Shown: one piece after another, positions 8,026 to 15,199 of the stretch
Layout of the letters: each line of letters begins with the position of its first letter
Numbering within the stretch: the stretch's first letter is position 1
Assembly: GCA_026985515.1 (NCBI GenBank)
Contig: JALSQH010000032.1
Location: forward strand, 1-18,368
Length of the DNA stretch: 18,368 bases
Reading direction: 5' to 3'
Source of the DNA: a bacterium
Lineage (GTDB): Bacteria > JALSQH01
Made by a program: the position numbers and the translations under genes
The notes under the pieces: generated by a model
Told to the model about the DNA's origin: nothing
The model's input: the letters and a program-made list of their open reading frames with translations, nothing else
The model's database searches: none

Positions 8026-9498
8026 TTACATGTAGAAGAAAACGAATTCAATGAAGAAAACATCATTCTTTACTTTATTCCACTTCACATCTCCCTTTGG
8101 ACCCTCAAAGTTAAAGTAGTACTCTGTCTGAATCCATGCCCATTTAGCGAGGTAGGTCTTGAGTGAAAGCTGGATCTGCCTCTTATTCCAGAGGGCACTG
8201 TAAGCCTCAGAATCAAATCTGTGGTTACTGAAATCCTCGTGGGTGTCGAGTTCCGCATATCTTGCAAGAAAATCAAATCTTCCGGGAAGAACCTTATAGA
8301 CCCCAAGTATGTGAAAACCTGTGATCTCCAGTCCACCTGTGTATCCGTAGAAAAATTCTGCATCAGAGGAAAATCTTCCGAGGATCACCCTCATATCTGC
8401 ACCGGCACGGTATTTATTTCTGTTTTTAAACAAATCAACAGGTATATTTAGCTTATTAGAATCAGTAAGTGTTTTTAAATCACCATTAGTGAGTCTGTTT
8501 CCATTGGTTCCGAATATATCAAACTGAAAATACTTTCCATTTGAATGATAAGCTTTTGAATATGATACACCTGCAGGCCACTGATAACCAAGTTTAACAC
8601 TTACTCCTTTATTTTTGTCATTATCTGTGACTTCGGACAATGGCCCAGGACCAACTCCAAACATCTCTCTGTCAGCAATTATTTTCACCTTTGGTGGATT
8701 TACAGGGTTGTTGGGACCAAAGGGTCTATCCCCTATTCTTAACCCATTGAAAACTGAAACTGCAAAGTTTATCATTCCGCTGAAGGAAGAAATATACTCA
8801 ATTCCGGTAACCCTGTCATGAGTGAAGGCTTCTGCTACGAGGCTGTAATCTGAAATTTTTCTGTTTGGATACTTGGGAGGAATACCAAAAGCTGAACGAT
8901 ACCACTTACCTATCCTGAAGGATTGCGTATATTTACCAAGGGTAGGTAATTTTAACTCCGCCTGCGCTCGTTCAAAATAGGTGTATCCTATCATTTCGGA
9001 AGGATAGTATGGAGGAACACCCGATAACACGTTGGAAAGAGATATCTGATTTGGATGCCACCAGACATTTATCCAGGCAGTGATATAATCAGCAGGATGA
9101 TAGGCCAGATTGAATGTGATTTCTTCAAGACTTATGGCAGAGTATGTTTTATCAAGGCTGTCAACATACCTCATTCTGAGATATCCCCAGAATTTCAGAT
9201 TACCAAGAACAAGATGGGTATCTTTATTCTCAAGAACTTTCACCTTTTTCTCAAGTTCATCCAGGCGGGCTTCAAGATCCTGGATTTTCTTCTCCTTTTC
9301 CTGCATCATCTTCTTCATTTTTGCATTCATACCTGACATACCGGCAGAATTCACAGAGACGGTTACGGGGTTTTGCATCGCTTTCATCATTCCCATGCTC
9401 TGTTTTGAACCCTGATTTTTACCCATATCCATTTTTCCCTGTGCCAGCAATCCCAGAGGTAACAGGAGCAGGACCCATAAAATTAAAACTCGTCTCAT
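8026..9498 (-). CDS. Porin-like outer-membrane beta-barrel protein with coiled coil
   Basis: This is a 490-residue exported protein. A signal peptide (MRRVLILWVLLLLPLGLLA, cleavage after Ala19) is followed by a methionine-rich segment (11 Met between about 22 and 65), a heptad-type coiled coil (about 65-95, EKKIQDLEARLDELEKKV), and then a long region of alternating polar and aromatic strands typical of a beta-barrel. It ends in FFIEFVFFYM, aromatic-rich but lacking the usual terminal Phe. Coiled coils before the barrel occur in several trimeric porins. AAGGAGGTG lies four bases before the ATG. It is the first gene of the Liv/paaK operon, so it probably carries the same solute through the outer membrane. 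I do not recognise a specific named family. Confidence 0.8.
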   Translation of the reverse strand: MRRVLILWVLLLLPLGLLAQGKMDMGKNQGSKQSMGMMKAMQNPVTVSVNSAGMSGMNAKMKKMMQEKEKKIQDLEARLDELEKKVKVLENKDTHLVLGNLKFWGYLRMRYVDSLDKTYSAISLEEITFNLAYHPADYITAWINVWWHPNQISLSNVLSGVPPYYPSEMIGYTYFERAQAELKLPTLGKYTQSFRIGKWYRSAFGIPPKYPNRKISDYSLVAEAFTHDRVTGIEYISSFSGMINFAVSVFNGLRIGDRPFGPNNPVNPPKVKIIADREMFGVGPGPLSEVTDNDKNKGVSVKLGYQWPAGVSYSKAYHSNGKYFQFDIFGTNGNRLTNGDLKTLTDSNKLNIPVDLFKNRNKYRAGADMRVILGRFSSDAEFFYGYTGGLEITGFHILGVYKVLPGRFDFLARYAELDTHEDFSNHRFDSEAYSALWNKRQIQLSLKTYLAKWAWIQTEYYFNFEGPKGDVKWNKVKNDVFFIEFVFFYM

Positions 9499-9604
9499 AC
9501 AACACCTCCTTTGAGTTTTGGATTTTTCTGGGCCAGCGAAAGCTCCATTTACCCCTGGACGGGTAATATGGGCCTCCCCTGCCAGCCTCCGGTTTTTCAG
9601 TGTC
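9499..9604 (-). promoter_or_regulatory. Structured 5' leader of the porin-liv operon
   Basis: About 105 transcribed bases lie between the predicted start of transcription and the porin ATG. On the minus strand a strong hairpin pairs CCAT and TTACCC (9571-9561) with GGGTAA and ATGG (9554-9545), with one bulged base and a six-base loop. A short AGC/GCT hairpin (9544-9535) is next to it. GGCC at 9574-9571 can pair with GGCC at 9534-9531, closing both as a three-way junction (it competes for one base of the outer CCAT stem). The ribosome site AAAGGAGGTG follows. I could not match it to a known riboswitch class. It could be a protein-binding or metabolite-sensing leader, or simply a stabilising 5' structure. 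Confidence 0.4.
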
Positions 9605-9611
9605 CTGAATT

Positions 9612-9640
9612 TTTATAACATAAGGTAACTGTTCTGTCAA
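9612..9640 (-). promoter_or_regulatory. Predicted sigma70-type promoter of the porin-liv-paaK operon
   Basis: On the minus strand a perfect -35 TTGACA (9640-9635) is separated by 17 bases from TATAAA (9617-9612), five of six bases of the -10 consensus. Transcription would start near 9605 and give a leader of about 105 bases before the porin gene. Confidence 0.75.
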
Positions 9641-9641
9641 T

Positions 9642-9658
9642 CCCTGGAGAGATCAGGG
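9642..9658. repeat. Inverted repeat just upstream of the operon promoter
   Basis: CCCTG and CAGGG are separated by seven bases, immediately upstream of the -35 element and directly after the end of the solute-binding protein gene. It has no T-tract, so it is a poor terminator. Its placement suits an operator, but no regulator is known. Confidence 0.35.
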
Positions 9659-10633
9659 TTACTGGAGAGGGGTTATTTTATAACCATTCTGGGAAGCAAA
9701 CATTATAGCATTTGTGGCAATCTGGGTGAGGTTGAGGAGCCTTGCAACCTGTACATTAACGGCTATCTCAAGGCCCCTGGGATACTCATACGGGATCTGG
9801 GAGGGGGGTATTCCGCTGAATATACGCTGGGCTATCTCGCAAGCCTGAGCTCCAAGACTTACATAATCACCCACGGTGAGGGCAATGAATGCTCCACTCT
9901 TTACCAGCGCCTTTGAAAAAACGAAGAAGGGAATCTTCTTCTCATTTGTGAACTTTAAAATTTCAACAAAGGACTTCCTGGTTACCACAGTTGGATCAGG
10001 AATTAGCCAGTAGGCATCAATTCCCCCCGCAAACAGCTGAAGAGCATCAAGAGTGTCATCCTCTGTTTCAACTCTTCCTGCAATGAGCTGAAGTCCAAGT
10101 TTCGCAGCAACCCTCTTCGCTTCCTTTATGATGTTCTCGGAGTTACGGGGATTGTACAGTACACCAATCTTTTTTATATTGGGGACAATTGCCTTTATTG
10201 TCTTGAGCTGGACTTCAACAGGAATTTCAAGTCTAACACCGGTTATATTTGGAGCCTTAATATTCAATCTTTCTGGATTAAGTACCACTGTGAAAACGAT
10301 GGGGATTGAACTGCTTATGTAATTTTTCGCGGCTATAAGAGCCCTTGCACCAACTGCAAGTACGAGATCAGGATGTTCTGCATTTATTTGATCTGCGTAG
10401 GTCTTTGCAATGGCATAGTTGTTGTTGATGTTGAATTCCTTATACTCCCCGGGACAGTTGCTTTTGAAACCGGCAATGGCATCATTGTAGAACTTGTTGT
10501 CCATGCTTTTTAATATGTAAATACGCTTCTTTCCCTGAGCGAAAGTTGTACTCAGTGTGAAAAAAATAAAACCAATCAGGAGAAAAAATGTTATTGAAAT
10601 TAATGTGGTAACATTTCTGCTTTTAACTATCAT
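9659..10633 (-). CDS. PF04392-type ABC substrate-binding protein, no permease nearby
   Basis: This is a 324-residue exported solute-binding protein of the PF04392 (ABC_sub_bind) type. A long signal peptide runs to Ala32 (TTFA, then QGKK). The periplasmic fold has two alpha/beta lobes: LVLAVGARALIAAKNY, IPIVFTVVLNPERL, ITGVRLEIPVEVQLKTIKAIVPNIKKIGVLY, and in the second lobe AYWLIPDPTVV and PFFVFSKALVKSGAFIALTVGDY. The start is ATG 10633, six bases after AAAGGG, rather than the in-frame TTG two codons earlier. A promoter lies just upstream. In transporters this family pairs with a permease and ATPase, but neither is adjacent. It follows a TonB receptor gene instead, suggesting a sensory or scavenging role. 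Ligand unknown. Confidence 0.85.
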   Translation of the reverse strand: MIVKSRNVTTLISITFFLLIGFIFFTLSTTFAQGKKRIYILKSMDNKFYNDAIAGFKSNCPGEYKEFNINNNYAIAKTYADQINAEHPDLVLAVGARALIAAKNYISSSIPIVFTVVLNPERLNIKAPNITGVRLEIPVEVQLKTIKAIVPNIKKIGVLYNPRNSENIIKEAKRVAAKLGLQLIAGRVETEDDTLDALQLFAGGIDAYWLIPDPTVVTRKSFVEILKFTNEKKIPFFVFSKALVKSGAFIALTVGDYVSLGAQACEIAQRIFSGIPPSQIPYEYPRGLEIAVNVQVARLLNLTQIATNAIMFASQNGYKITPLQ

Positions 10634-10650
10634 TATCAACCCTTTTTAAA

Positions 10651-10679
10651 ATATTAACGCAAAAATGCCCGCCTGTCAA
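10651..10679 (-). promoter_or_regulatory. Predicted internal promoter before the solute-binding protein gene
   Basis: On the minus strand TTGACA (10679-10674) is 17 bases from TAATAT (10656-10651), in the gap after the TonB receptor gene. The -35 is perfect and the -10 is 4/6. It would allow expression of the solute-binding protein apart from the kinase and receptor genes. Confidence 0.5.
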
Positions 10680-10689
10680 TAAAACACAT

Positions 10690-12936
10690 TTAAAAAGTTG
10701 CCCTCACAAACCCCATGAGAATCCTCGGGATCTTTGATCCTCCAAATGTCTGGGGGACTGAATCTGGTGTGAATTTCAGGTTATCGTCACCTGCAAACTC
10801 TCTGTGACCGGGGGCCACAAGATTTTTACCGTAAAAGCCAATCTCTATTTCCTTCGTAACCAGAAAAGAAAGTTTCAAACTCAGATCCAGATAATTCCCC
10901 AGTTCCTGATTCTCCACATAGGGCACAAAGACACTCCCCTTGATGGGGTTAGTGAGCTCTACATATCTTTTGGAAATATAATGTCCAAGTAAAGCGTAAC
11001 TTAATCGATCAGAGATGTTGCCCAGGACTCCAAAATTAACGCTGTTTTCGGGGTGGGTATCTTCATAGGTATTAAGATTGACATTTTTCACTTTAAGATA
11101 TGAATAATTAACGAATCCACCTATCATTTTTGAACCATACCTAAAACTTATTTCACCACCGTAGTAATCTCTGTCGTTACCAGTGTTTGTGAAAAGCAAC
11201 CTGCTTCCAGAAAATTGAATCGCCTTTCTGTGTTGATTGTAAAAAAGGTCAATATTGAATCTCAAATTCTTACCATACTTGGCAGCGTAGCCAAGTTCGT
11301 AGGCTGTCATCTCCTCATTTTTAAGTTCAGGGTTGGCCCATGTGAGATTTAAATTTTCAAGTCTTTTTAACTTCATCTGATTCTGGTAAAAAGATGGTTT
11401 CAGGAAAGCTTTTGAATAACTGATTCTAAATGAATTGTTATTTATGGGTGTTATTATCAAACATACTTTGGGGCTGAAAGCAGGTTCCTTAGTTGTGGAG
11501 TTCCAGTCGTAACGGGCTCCGAGGGTCAGAGTGACAAGATCCACAGGATACCACTCATTCTGGAGGTAAACTCCCACCCTCTTTTCATCAGAATACTGTG
11601 GGTCAAATATTTCAGATTTATAAAATGAATATCTAACATTCACACCGCCAGTCAGCCTGTCAACCTTGCCAACTTCTCTGGAGTAAAGGAAATCTCCATC
11701 AAACATGTCATTGGTACCATAGATATTTCCAAGCAGTGACTGGAAAAGGGGATTCTCAATCTTAACATCAGCATAAGTATCTGACCAGAATACCCTTGCT
11801 TTAAAATTCTCAAGTGTGTAAATGGCATTAATATAGTTGATTTTCCCATGGGTGGGTACCTCGCCTAAGTTCGAAAATATGTCTGCATACGCATCTATAA
11901 CTCCACCACTAAGTTTCAGGTATGATTGTTCATAAAACTTGTACTTGACAACGCTCCTCATTAACTTAGCCTCAAAGCCAGTTTCATTTCTGTCATAAGC
12001 CCTTGATTTTCTATACATTCCTGTTAGAGAATATGAGAGAGATTCATTCTTTTTGGCACTGAGGCTCACTGTGGAATAAAGGGTGTCATAGTTCCCCACA
12101 TAGGTGGCAAGGTAGTAACCCTGCTGTTTATCTGGATCAATGGAGATTATGTTTATAACAGTGGAGAAAGCATTGGCTCCATAAAGAGCTGAACCGGGAC
12201 CCCTGATTATTTCAATTCTTTCTACATCATGAAGAGAAATTGGAATTACTTCACTAAACGCAATTCCAAACATTTGATTATTTAATTCCATTCCATCGAG
12301 CAAGAAAAGAGACATGTTGTTCGATTCATCTGCCATTCCTCTGGCCCCAACTATATAATAACCAGGGGTAAATTGATAAACTTCCATGCCAGGAACATAC
12401 TTTAGTAATTCCGCAAATGAAAAAGTCCCTGTTTTCCTAATAAATTTTTTATCAAGAACAGTAATTGCAGCCGGTGCTTTTGTGGCTTTCTGTTTGTGAC
12501 GGGCAGCAGAAACAACGACATCCTCAGCCTGGAAAAGTTCAAATTCCTCTTCCAGCTCTGATCGCTTTTTCGACTGCAGGGTAACTTTAATTTTGAATGG
12601 TTTGGCTGCGCTGGCAAAAAGGAGATGCGTCTGACCGTTCAAATCCATATAGTAAATGAAAAGGGAAATTTCAGGGGGTATGACATCCTTTCCCGGTATA
12701 TATCCAACAAAATATCCATTACTTCTGCTCAGAACAACAGTTTTGTACCTTGATTTTGCATTTTTGTAACTGACTATTATCTGGGAAACCTGGGATGGAT
12801 TGCTTACTCTCAACTGTATTTTGACATCCTCACCCTCCACCACAGTAAGAGGTGGGAAAAATTCAACCAGTTTCACAGCGGCTTTAAGGCTTGCTGTGAA
12901 GAAAAAGATGAGAAGAAGATATTTAAGGAGTTTCAT
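10690..12936 (-). CDS. TonB-dependent outer-membrane receptor with extra N-terminal domain
   Basis: This is a 748-residue outer-membrane receptor. A signal peptide ends near Ala19 (FFFTASLKA). Residues about 22-120 form a beta-rich domain not found in minimal receptors (PPLTVVEGEDVKIQLRVSNPSQ, Ig/fibronectin-like in appearance). A TonB-box-like EDVVVSAAR lies near 138-146. The plug follows (about 150-260), with LLKYVPGMEVY, YYIVGARGM, FLLDGMELNNQ and VERIEIIRGPGSALYGANAFSTVINI. The remainder is a beta-barrel ending in VRATF, the expected terminal Phe. The ATG at 12936 is chosen because AGGAGG sits exactly six bases before it; the longer frame from 12960 would overlap the kinase gene and put the ribosome site inside the protein. 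It starts 10 bases after the kinase stop. Substrate not predictable; no haem or cobalamin genes are near. Confidence 0.92.
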   Translation of the reverse strand: MKLLKYLLLIFFFTASLKAAVKLVEFFPPLTVVEGEDVKIQLRVSNPSQVSQIIVSYKNAKSRYKTVVLSRSNGYFVGYIPGKDVIPPEISLFIYYMDLNGQTHLLFASAAKPFKIKVTLQSKKRSELEEEFELFQAEDVVVSAARHKQKATKAPAAITVLDKKFIRKTGTFSFAELLKYVPGMEVYQFTPGYYIVGARGMADESNNMSLFLLDGMELNNQMFGIAFSEVIPISLHDVERIEIIRGPGSALYGANAFSTVINIISIDPDKQQGYYLATYVGNYDTLYSTVSLSAKKNESLSYSLTGMYRKSRAYDRNETGFEAKLMRSVVKYKFYEQSYLKLSGGVIDAYADIFSNLGEVPTHGKINYINAIYTLENFKARVFWSDTYADVKIENPLFQSLLGNIYGTNDMFDGDFLYSREVGKVDRLTGGVNVRYSFYKSEIFDPQYSDEKRVGVYLQNEWYPVDLVTLTLGARYDWNSTTKEPAFSPKVCLIITPINNNSFRISYSKAFLKPSFYQNQMKLKRLENLNLTWANPELKNEEMTAYELGYAAKYGKNLRFNIDLFYNQHRKAIQFSGSRLLFTNTGNDRDYYGGEISFRYGSKMIGGFVNYSYLKVKNVNLNTYEDTHPENSVNFGVLGNISDRLSYALLGHYISKRYVELTNPIKGSVFVPYVENQELGNYLDLSLKLSFLVTKEIEIGFYGKNLVAPGHREFAGDDNLKFTPDSVPQTFGGSKIPRILMGFVRATF

Positions 12937-12946
12937 CCTCATCCTC

Positions 12947-15097
12947 CTAATAATTTGCATCCTTACAGCATCTGAAACCTATATCTTTATCATGCCTGAA
13001 ATATGCCTTCGGTCTCCTGGCAGAACATCTTGATTCACCTTTTGTTCTTCTGTAAGATCCACCCTTTGTGACAAACATATTCTGTGCAGTCATGGTAGCA
13101 GTCCACTCAAGGAGATTGCCACTCATGTCATAAACACCAAAACCACTTTTACACCCGGGAAGGGAACCGGAGGGAAGTATTTTTCCAAATCCTGCCTCAG
13201 AGGTGTTGCAGGCTCTGTTTTTGAAGCTCATCCCGTAGGGGAAGAGATTGTTTGAAGGACCCTTGCAAGCTCTCTCCCACTCAGCTTCGGTGCATAATCT
13301 TTTTCCCTGTGCTTTGCACAGATTATATGCCTGGGTATAGGTCACTCCTGATCGGGGAACAGCACCCTTTTTGTTGGGGTACTCATATTTATCTATGCAG
13401 AATCCCTTTATGTATGTTCTGCCAAAATACTTATCAAAGAAACTGTCACGATACGGGTCATCGGGAGGTGAACCGTAAATAAAGTAACCTCCCGGGATAT
13501 ACACCATACCGGGGGGACAGCGGGGAGGTTTTGCCATGGCCACTTTTTCAGGCTTCTGTTCTTTACTTACAGACTCCTTTTTCCCACCTGCCTCTGCCTT
13601 CACAGTTTCTTTTACTCTTTTCTTTTCCTCAGAGGCCACTTTCTTCTCGGTTTTTCTGACCTTAACTTTCTGAGCAGTTTTCTCCACCTTTCTTTTAGAT
13701 TCTGCCACATTTGCCTGTTTTTTTACCTGATTTGTTGAAGCTTTTACAGTTAACTGAGGCGTGGCAATACTTTTTCTGGCGACTCTTTGTGTAGTTTTGG
13801 GTGAAGTTAAACTACTTTCAGATTTATTTCTTCCCTTCCCCTGAAGAAAAACAAATGCTCCAGCCCCTCCTGCAAGTATCAGGAGAATAAGAAGTATCAG
13901 TGCCAGAGGGGATTTTTTCTTCTCAGGCTTCCTTTCAATCCTCTCCTCTTCTTCCGGAGAAATCAGTTCTTCTTCAAACAGCAACTCCTTTTTCCGTTCC
14001 TTCTTTTCTTCCTTCTCTTCCCCCATTTCCTCTTCTGCAAACAGATCAACTTTCTTTGAAGGTTTCTCCTCTTCTGGGGGTTTCCCTTCCACTCCAGGTC
14101 CCTCTTCTTTTTTCTCCGGTTTTGCAGCTTTCCTCTGCTCCTCTTTCTTTTTCTTTATTGTTTCCTTCAGCAGTGACACCTTGCCTTCTCTTCCAGCAAC
14201 GCGGCCAAATTCGTAGTGAAATTCCTCAATACAGCAGAACCTCTTTTCGGGATCCCTTGAAAGAGCTTTGAGAACTATTTCATCCACATCCCCTCTGATA
14301 TCCGGGTTTATGGAAGAAGGAGGAGCAGGTTCAGCTTTGGGGATTGAGCAGGTGAGCATTTCATAAAGAATTACACCGAGGGCGTAAATATCAACTTTCT
14401 GGTCTATCTGGTCTGGAGCAGTGATATACTCCGGAGAAAGGTAGTAGTAAACATCTCCCAGAGCAAGCTGTACAGATACGAAATCCTGGGGAGGTAGAAC
14501 TCTGCTGATCACATAATCGGTGACCTTTACACCACTGGCAGTTATGATCACATTTTCAGGTTTAAGATCACCGTGAAAACTGAATGTATGAATTTTCTCA
14601 AGGGCTTTTGCAATTCCATCAAAAATGGGAAATATCTCACTCAGAGAGAAAAACTGCTGTTTGTTCTTCTTTGCATTTATAACTTTCCTCAGGTCGATTC
14701 CGTCAATGTACTGTGTTACAATGAAGGGAACTCCCCTGAATTCGTCAATTTCAAAGTACTTGACCAGATTCTCATGATCAACTTCAAGAACCTTTCTGTG
14801 TTCATCAAAAAATCTATTTCGGATTTCCTGATCCTCGCAGAACTCCCTGTTGAGCATTTTAACTATGGAAATGACATCATACTTTGTGTCGTAAACTTTA
14901 AAGACGGTGCCTATTCCTCCGCTCCCGAGATTCTGCCTGATTTCAAAACGATCCTTTATCAAATCCCCCTCTTTGAGTGTCGAGGGATCAAGGATTTTGT
15001 CTCTGTCAATCTTTAAAATGGGCTTGATAATCTGACCACAGTATGGGCAAACTTCAGCATCATCGGGAACTTCCTGAAGACACCTGAAGCATTTCAC
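12947..15097 (-). CDS. Zinc-ribbon Ser/Thr protein kinase with FGE-sulfatase-like domain
   Basis: This is a 716-residue, single-pass membrane protein. Residues 1-22 form a zinc ribbon (Cys3, Cys6, Cys17, Cys20). Residues 51-300 are a Hanks-type kinase: glycine loop GSGGIG (58-63), Lys80, HGDLKPEN (Asp177, Asn182), Asp194 in TDYV replacing DFG, and SPE at 221-223. A charged Glu/Lys region follows (311-395), then a membrane segment (397-419), a Lys-rich linker (425-520) and an FGE-sulfatase/SUMF1-like domain (526-713: GMVYIPGGYFIYGS, LCTEAEWERAC, YDMSGNLLEW, KGGSY, IGFRCC) expected outside the inner membrane. The copper-binding cysteines of true formylglycine enzymes are not at their usual places, so that domain is probably binding or structural. 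The start is GTG at 15097 with AAGGAG seven bases upstream. It leads an operon with the TonB receptor, suggesting envelope sensing linked to phosphorylation. Confidence 0.92.
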   Translation of the reverse strand: MKCFRCLQEVPDDAEVCPYCGQIIKPILKIDRDKILDPSTLKEGDLIKDRFEIRQNLGSGGIGTVFKVYDTKYDVISIVKMLNREFCEDQEIRNRFFDEHRKVLEVDHENLVKYFEIDEFRGVPFIVTQYIDGIDLRKVINAKKNKQQFFSLSEIFPIFDGIAKALEKIHTFSFHGDLKPENVIITASGVKVTDYVISRVLPPQDFVSVQLALGDVYYYLSPEYITAPDQIDQKVDIYALGVILYEMLTCSIPKAEPAPPSSINPDIRGDVDEIVLKALSRDPEKRFCCIEEFHYEFGRVAGREGKVSLLKETIKKKKEEQRKAAKPEKKEEGPGVEGKPPEEEKPSKKVDLFAEEEMGEEKEEKKERKKELLFEEELISPEEEERIERKPEKKKSPLALILLILLILAGGAGAFVFLQGKGRNKSESSLTSPKTTQRVARKSIATPQLTVKASTNQVKKQANVAESKRKVEKTAQKVKVRKTEKKVASEEKKRVKETVKAEAGGKKESVSKEQKPEKVAMAKPPRCPPGMVYIPGGYFIYGSPPDDPYRDSFFDKYFGRTYIKGFCIDKYEYPNKKGAVPRSGVTYTQAYNLCKAQGKRLCTEAEWERACKGPSNNLFPYGMSFKNRACNTSEAGFGKILPSGSLPGCKSGFGVYDMSGNLLEWTATMTAQNMFVTKGGSYRRTKGESRCSARRPKAYFRHDKDIGFRCCKDANY

Positions 15098-15130
15098 AAC
15101 ACAACTCCTTTTGCTTTTCGATTCATAATG

Positions 15131-15159
15131 AAGATAGCATAATAGGGGTACATTTGCAA
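15131..15159 (-). promoter_or_regulatory. Predicted promoter of the kinase-TonB receptor operon
   Basis: On the minus strand TTGCAA (15159-15154) is 17 bases from TATCTT (15136-15131), preceded by a TG one base upstream of the -10 (extended -10 type). Each hexamer matches 4/6. It lies in the 102-base gap shared with the plus-strand glycosyl-1-phosphate transferase gene. Confidence 0.4.
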
Positions 15160-15182
15160 GGGGTGGAAGAAGGATAAAAGTT

Positions 15183-15191
15183 TGATATAAT
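15183..15191 (+). promoter_or_regulatory. Extended -10 promoter of the WecA-like gene
   Basis: TGATATAAT combines the extended TG with a perfect TATAAT (15186-15191). No good -35 is seen at 16-18 bases, which extended -10 promoters tolerate. The ATG at 15200 lies eight bases after the -10, so transcription should begin at or almost at the start codon. Confidence 0.6.
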
Positions 15192-15199
15192 GGTTTTTG

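Noticed and set aside
9499-9604. Known riboswitch in the porin leader
   Set aside because: No conserved core of cobalamin, TPP, glycine, c-di-GMP, Moco, fluoride, ZTP or THF riboswitches could be found on either strand, so it is only called a structured leader.
9419-9640. Open frame of 73 codons across the porin leader on the minus strand
   Set aside because: It overlaps the promoter and the start of the porin gene in another frame, and resembles no known protein. The structured leader explains the region better.
9642-9658. Terminator for the solute-binding protein gene
   Set aside because: The inverted repeat has only five base pairs and is followed by the promoter -35 rather than a T-tract.
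13900-14271. Plus-strand serine/leucine-rich frame opposite the kinase linker
   Set aside because: Low-complexity antisense of the charged linker; the kinase frame is continuous and recognisable.
14507-14525. Kinase called a pseudokinase because DFG reads DYV
   Set aside because: The metal-binding Asp, the catalytic Asp, the following Asn and the glycine-loop/lysine pair are all present. Only the Phe and Gly differ, so activity is still likely.
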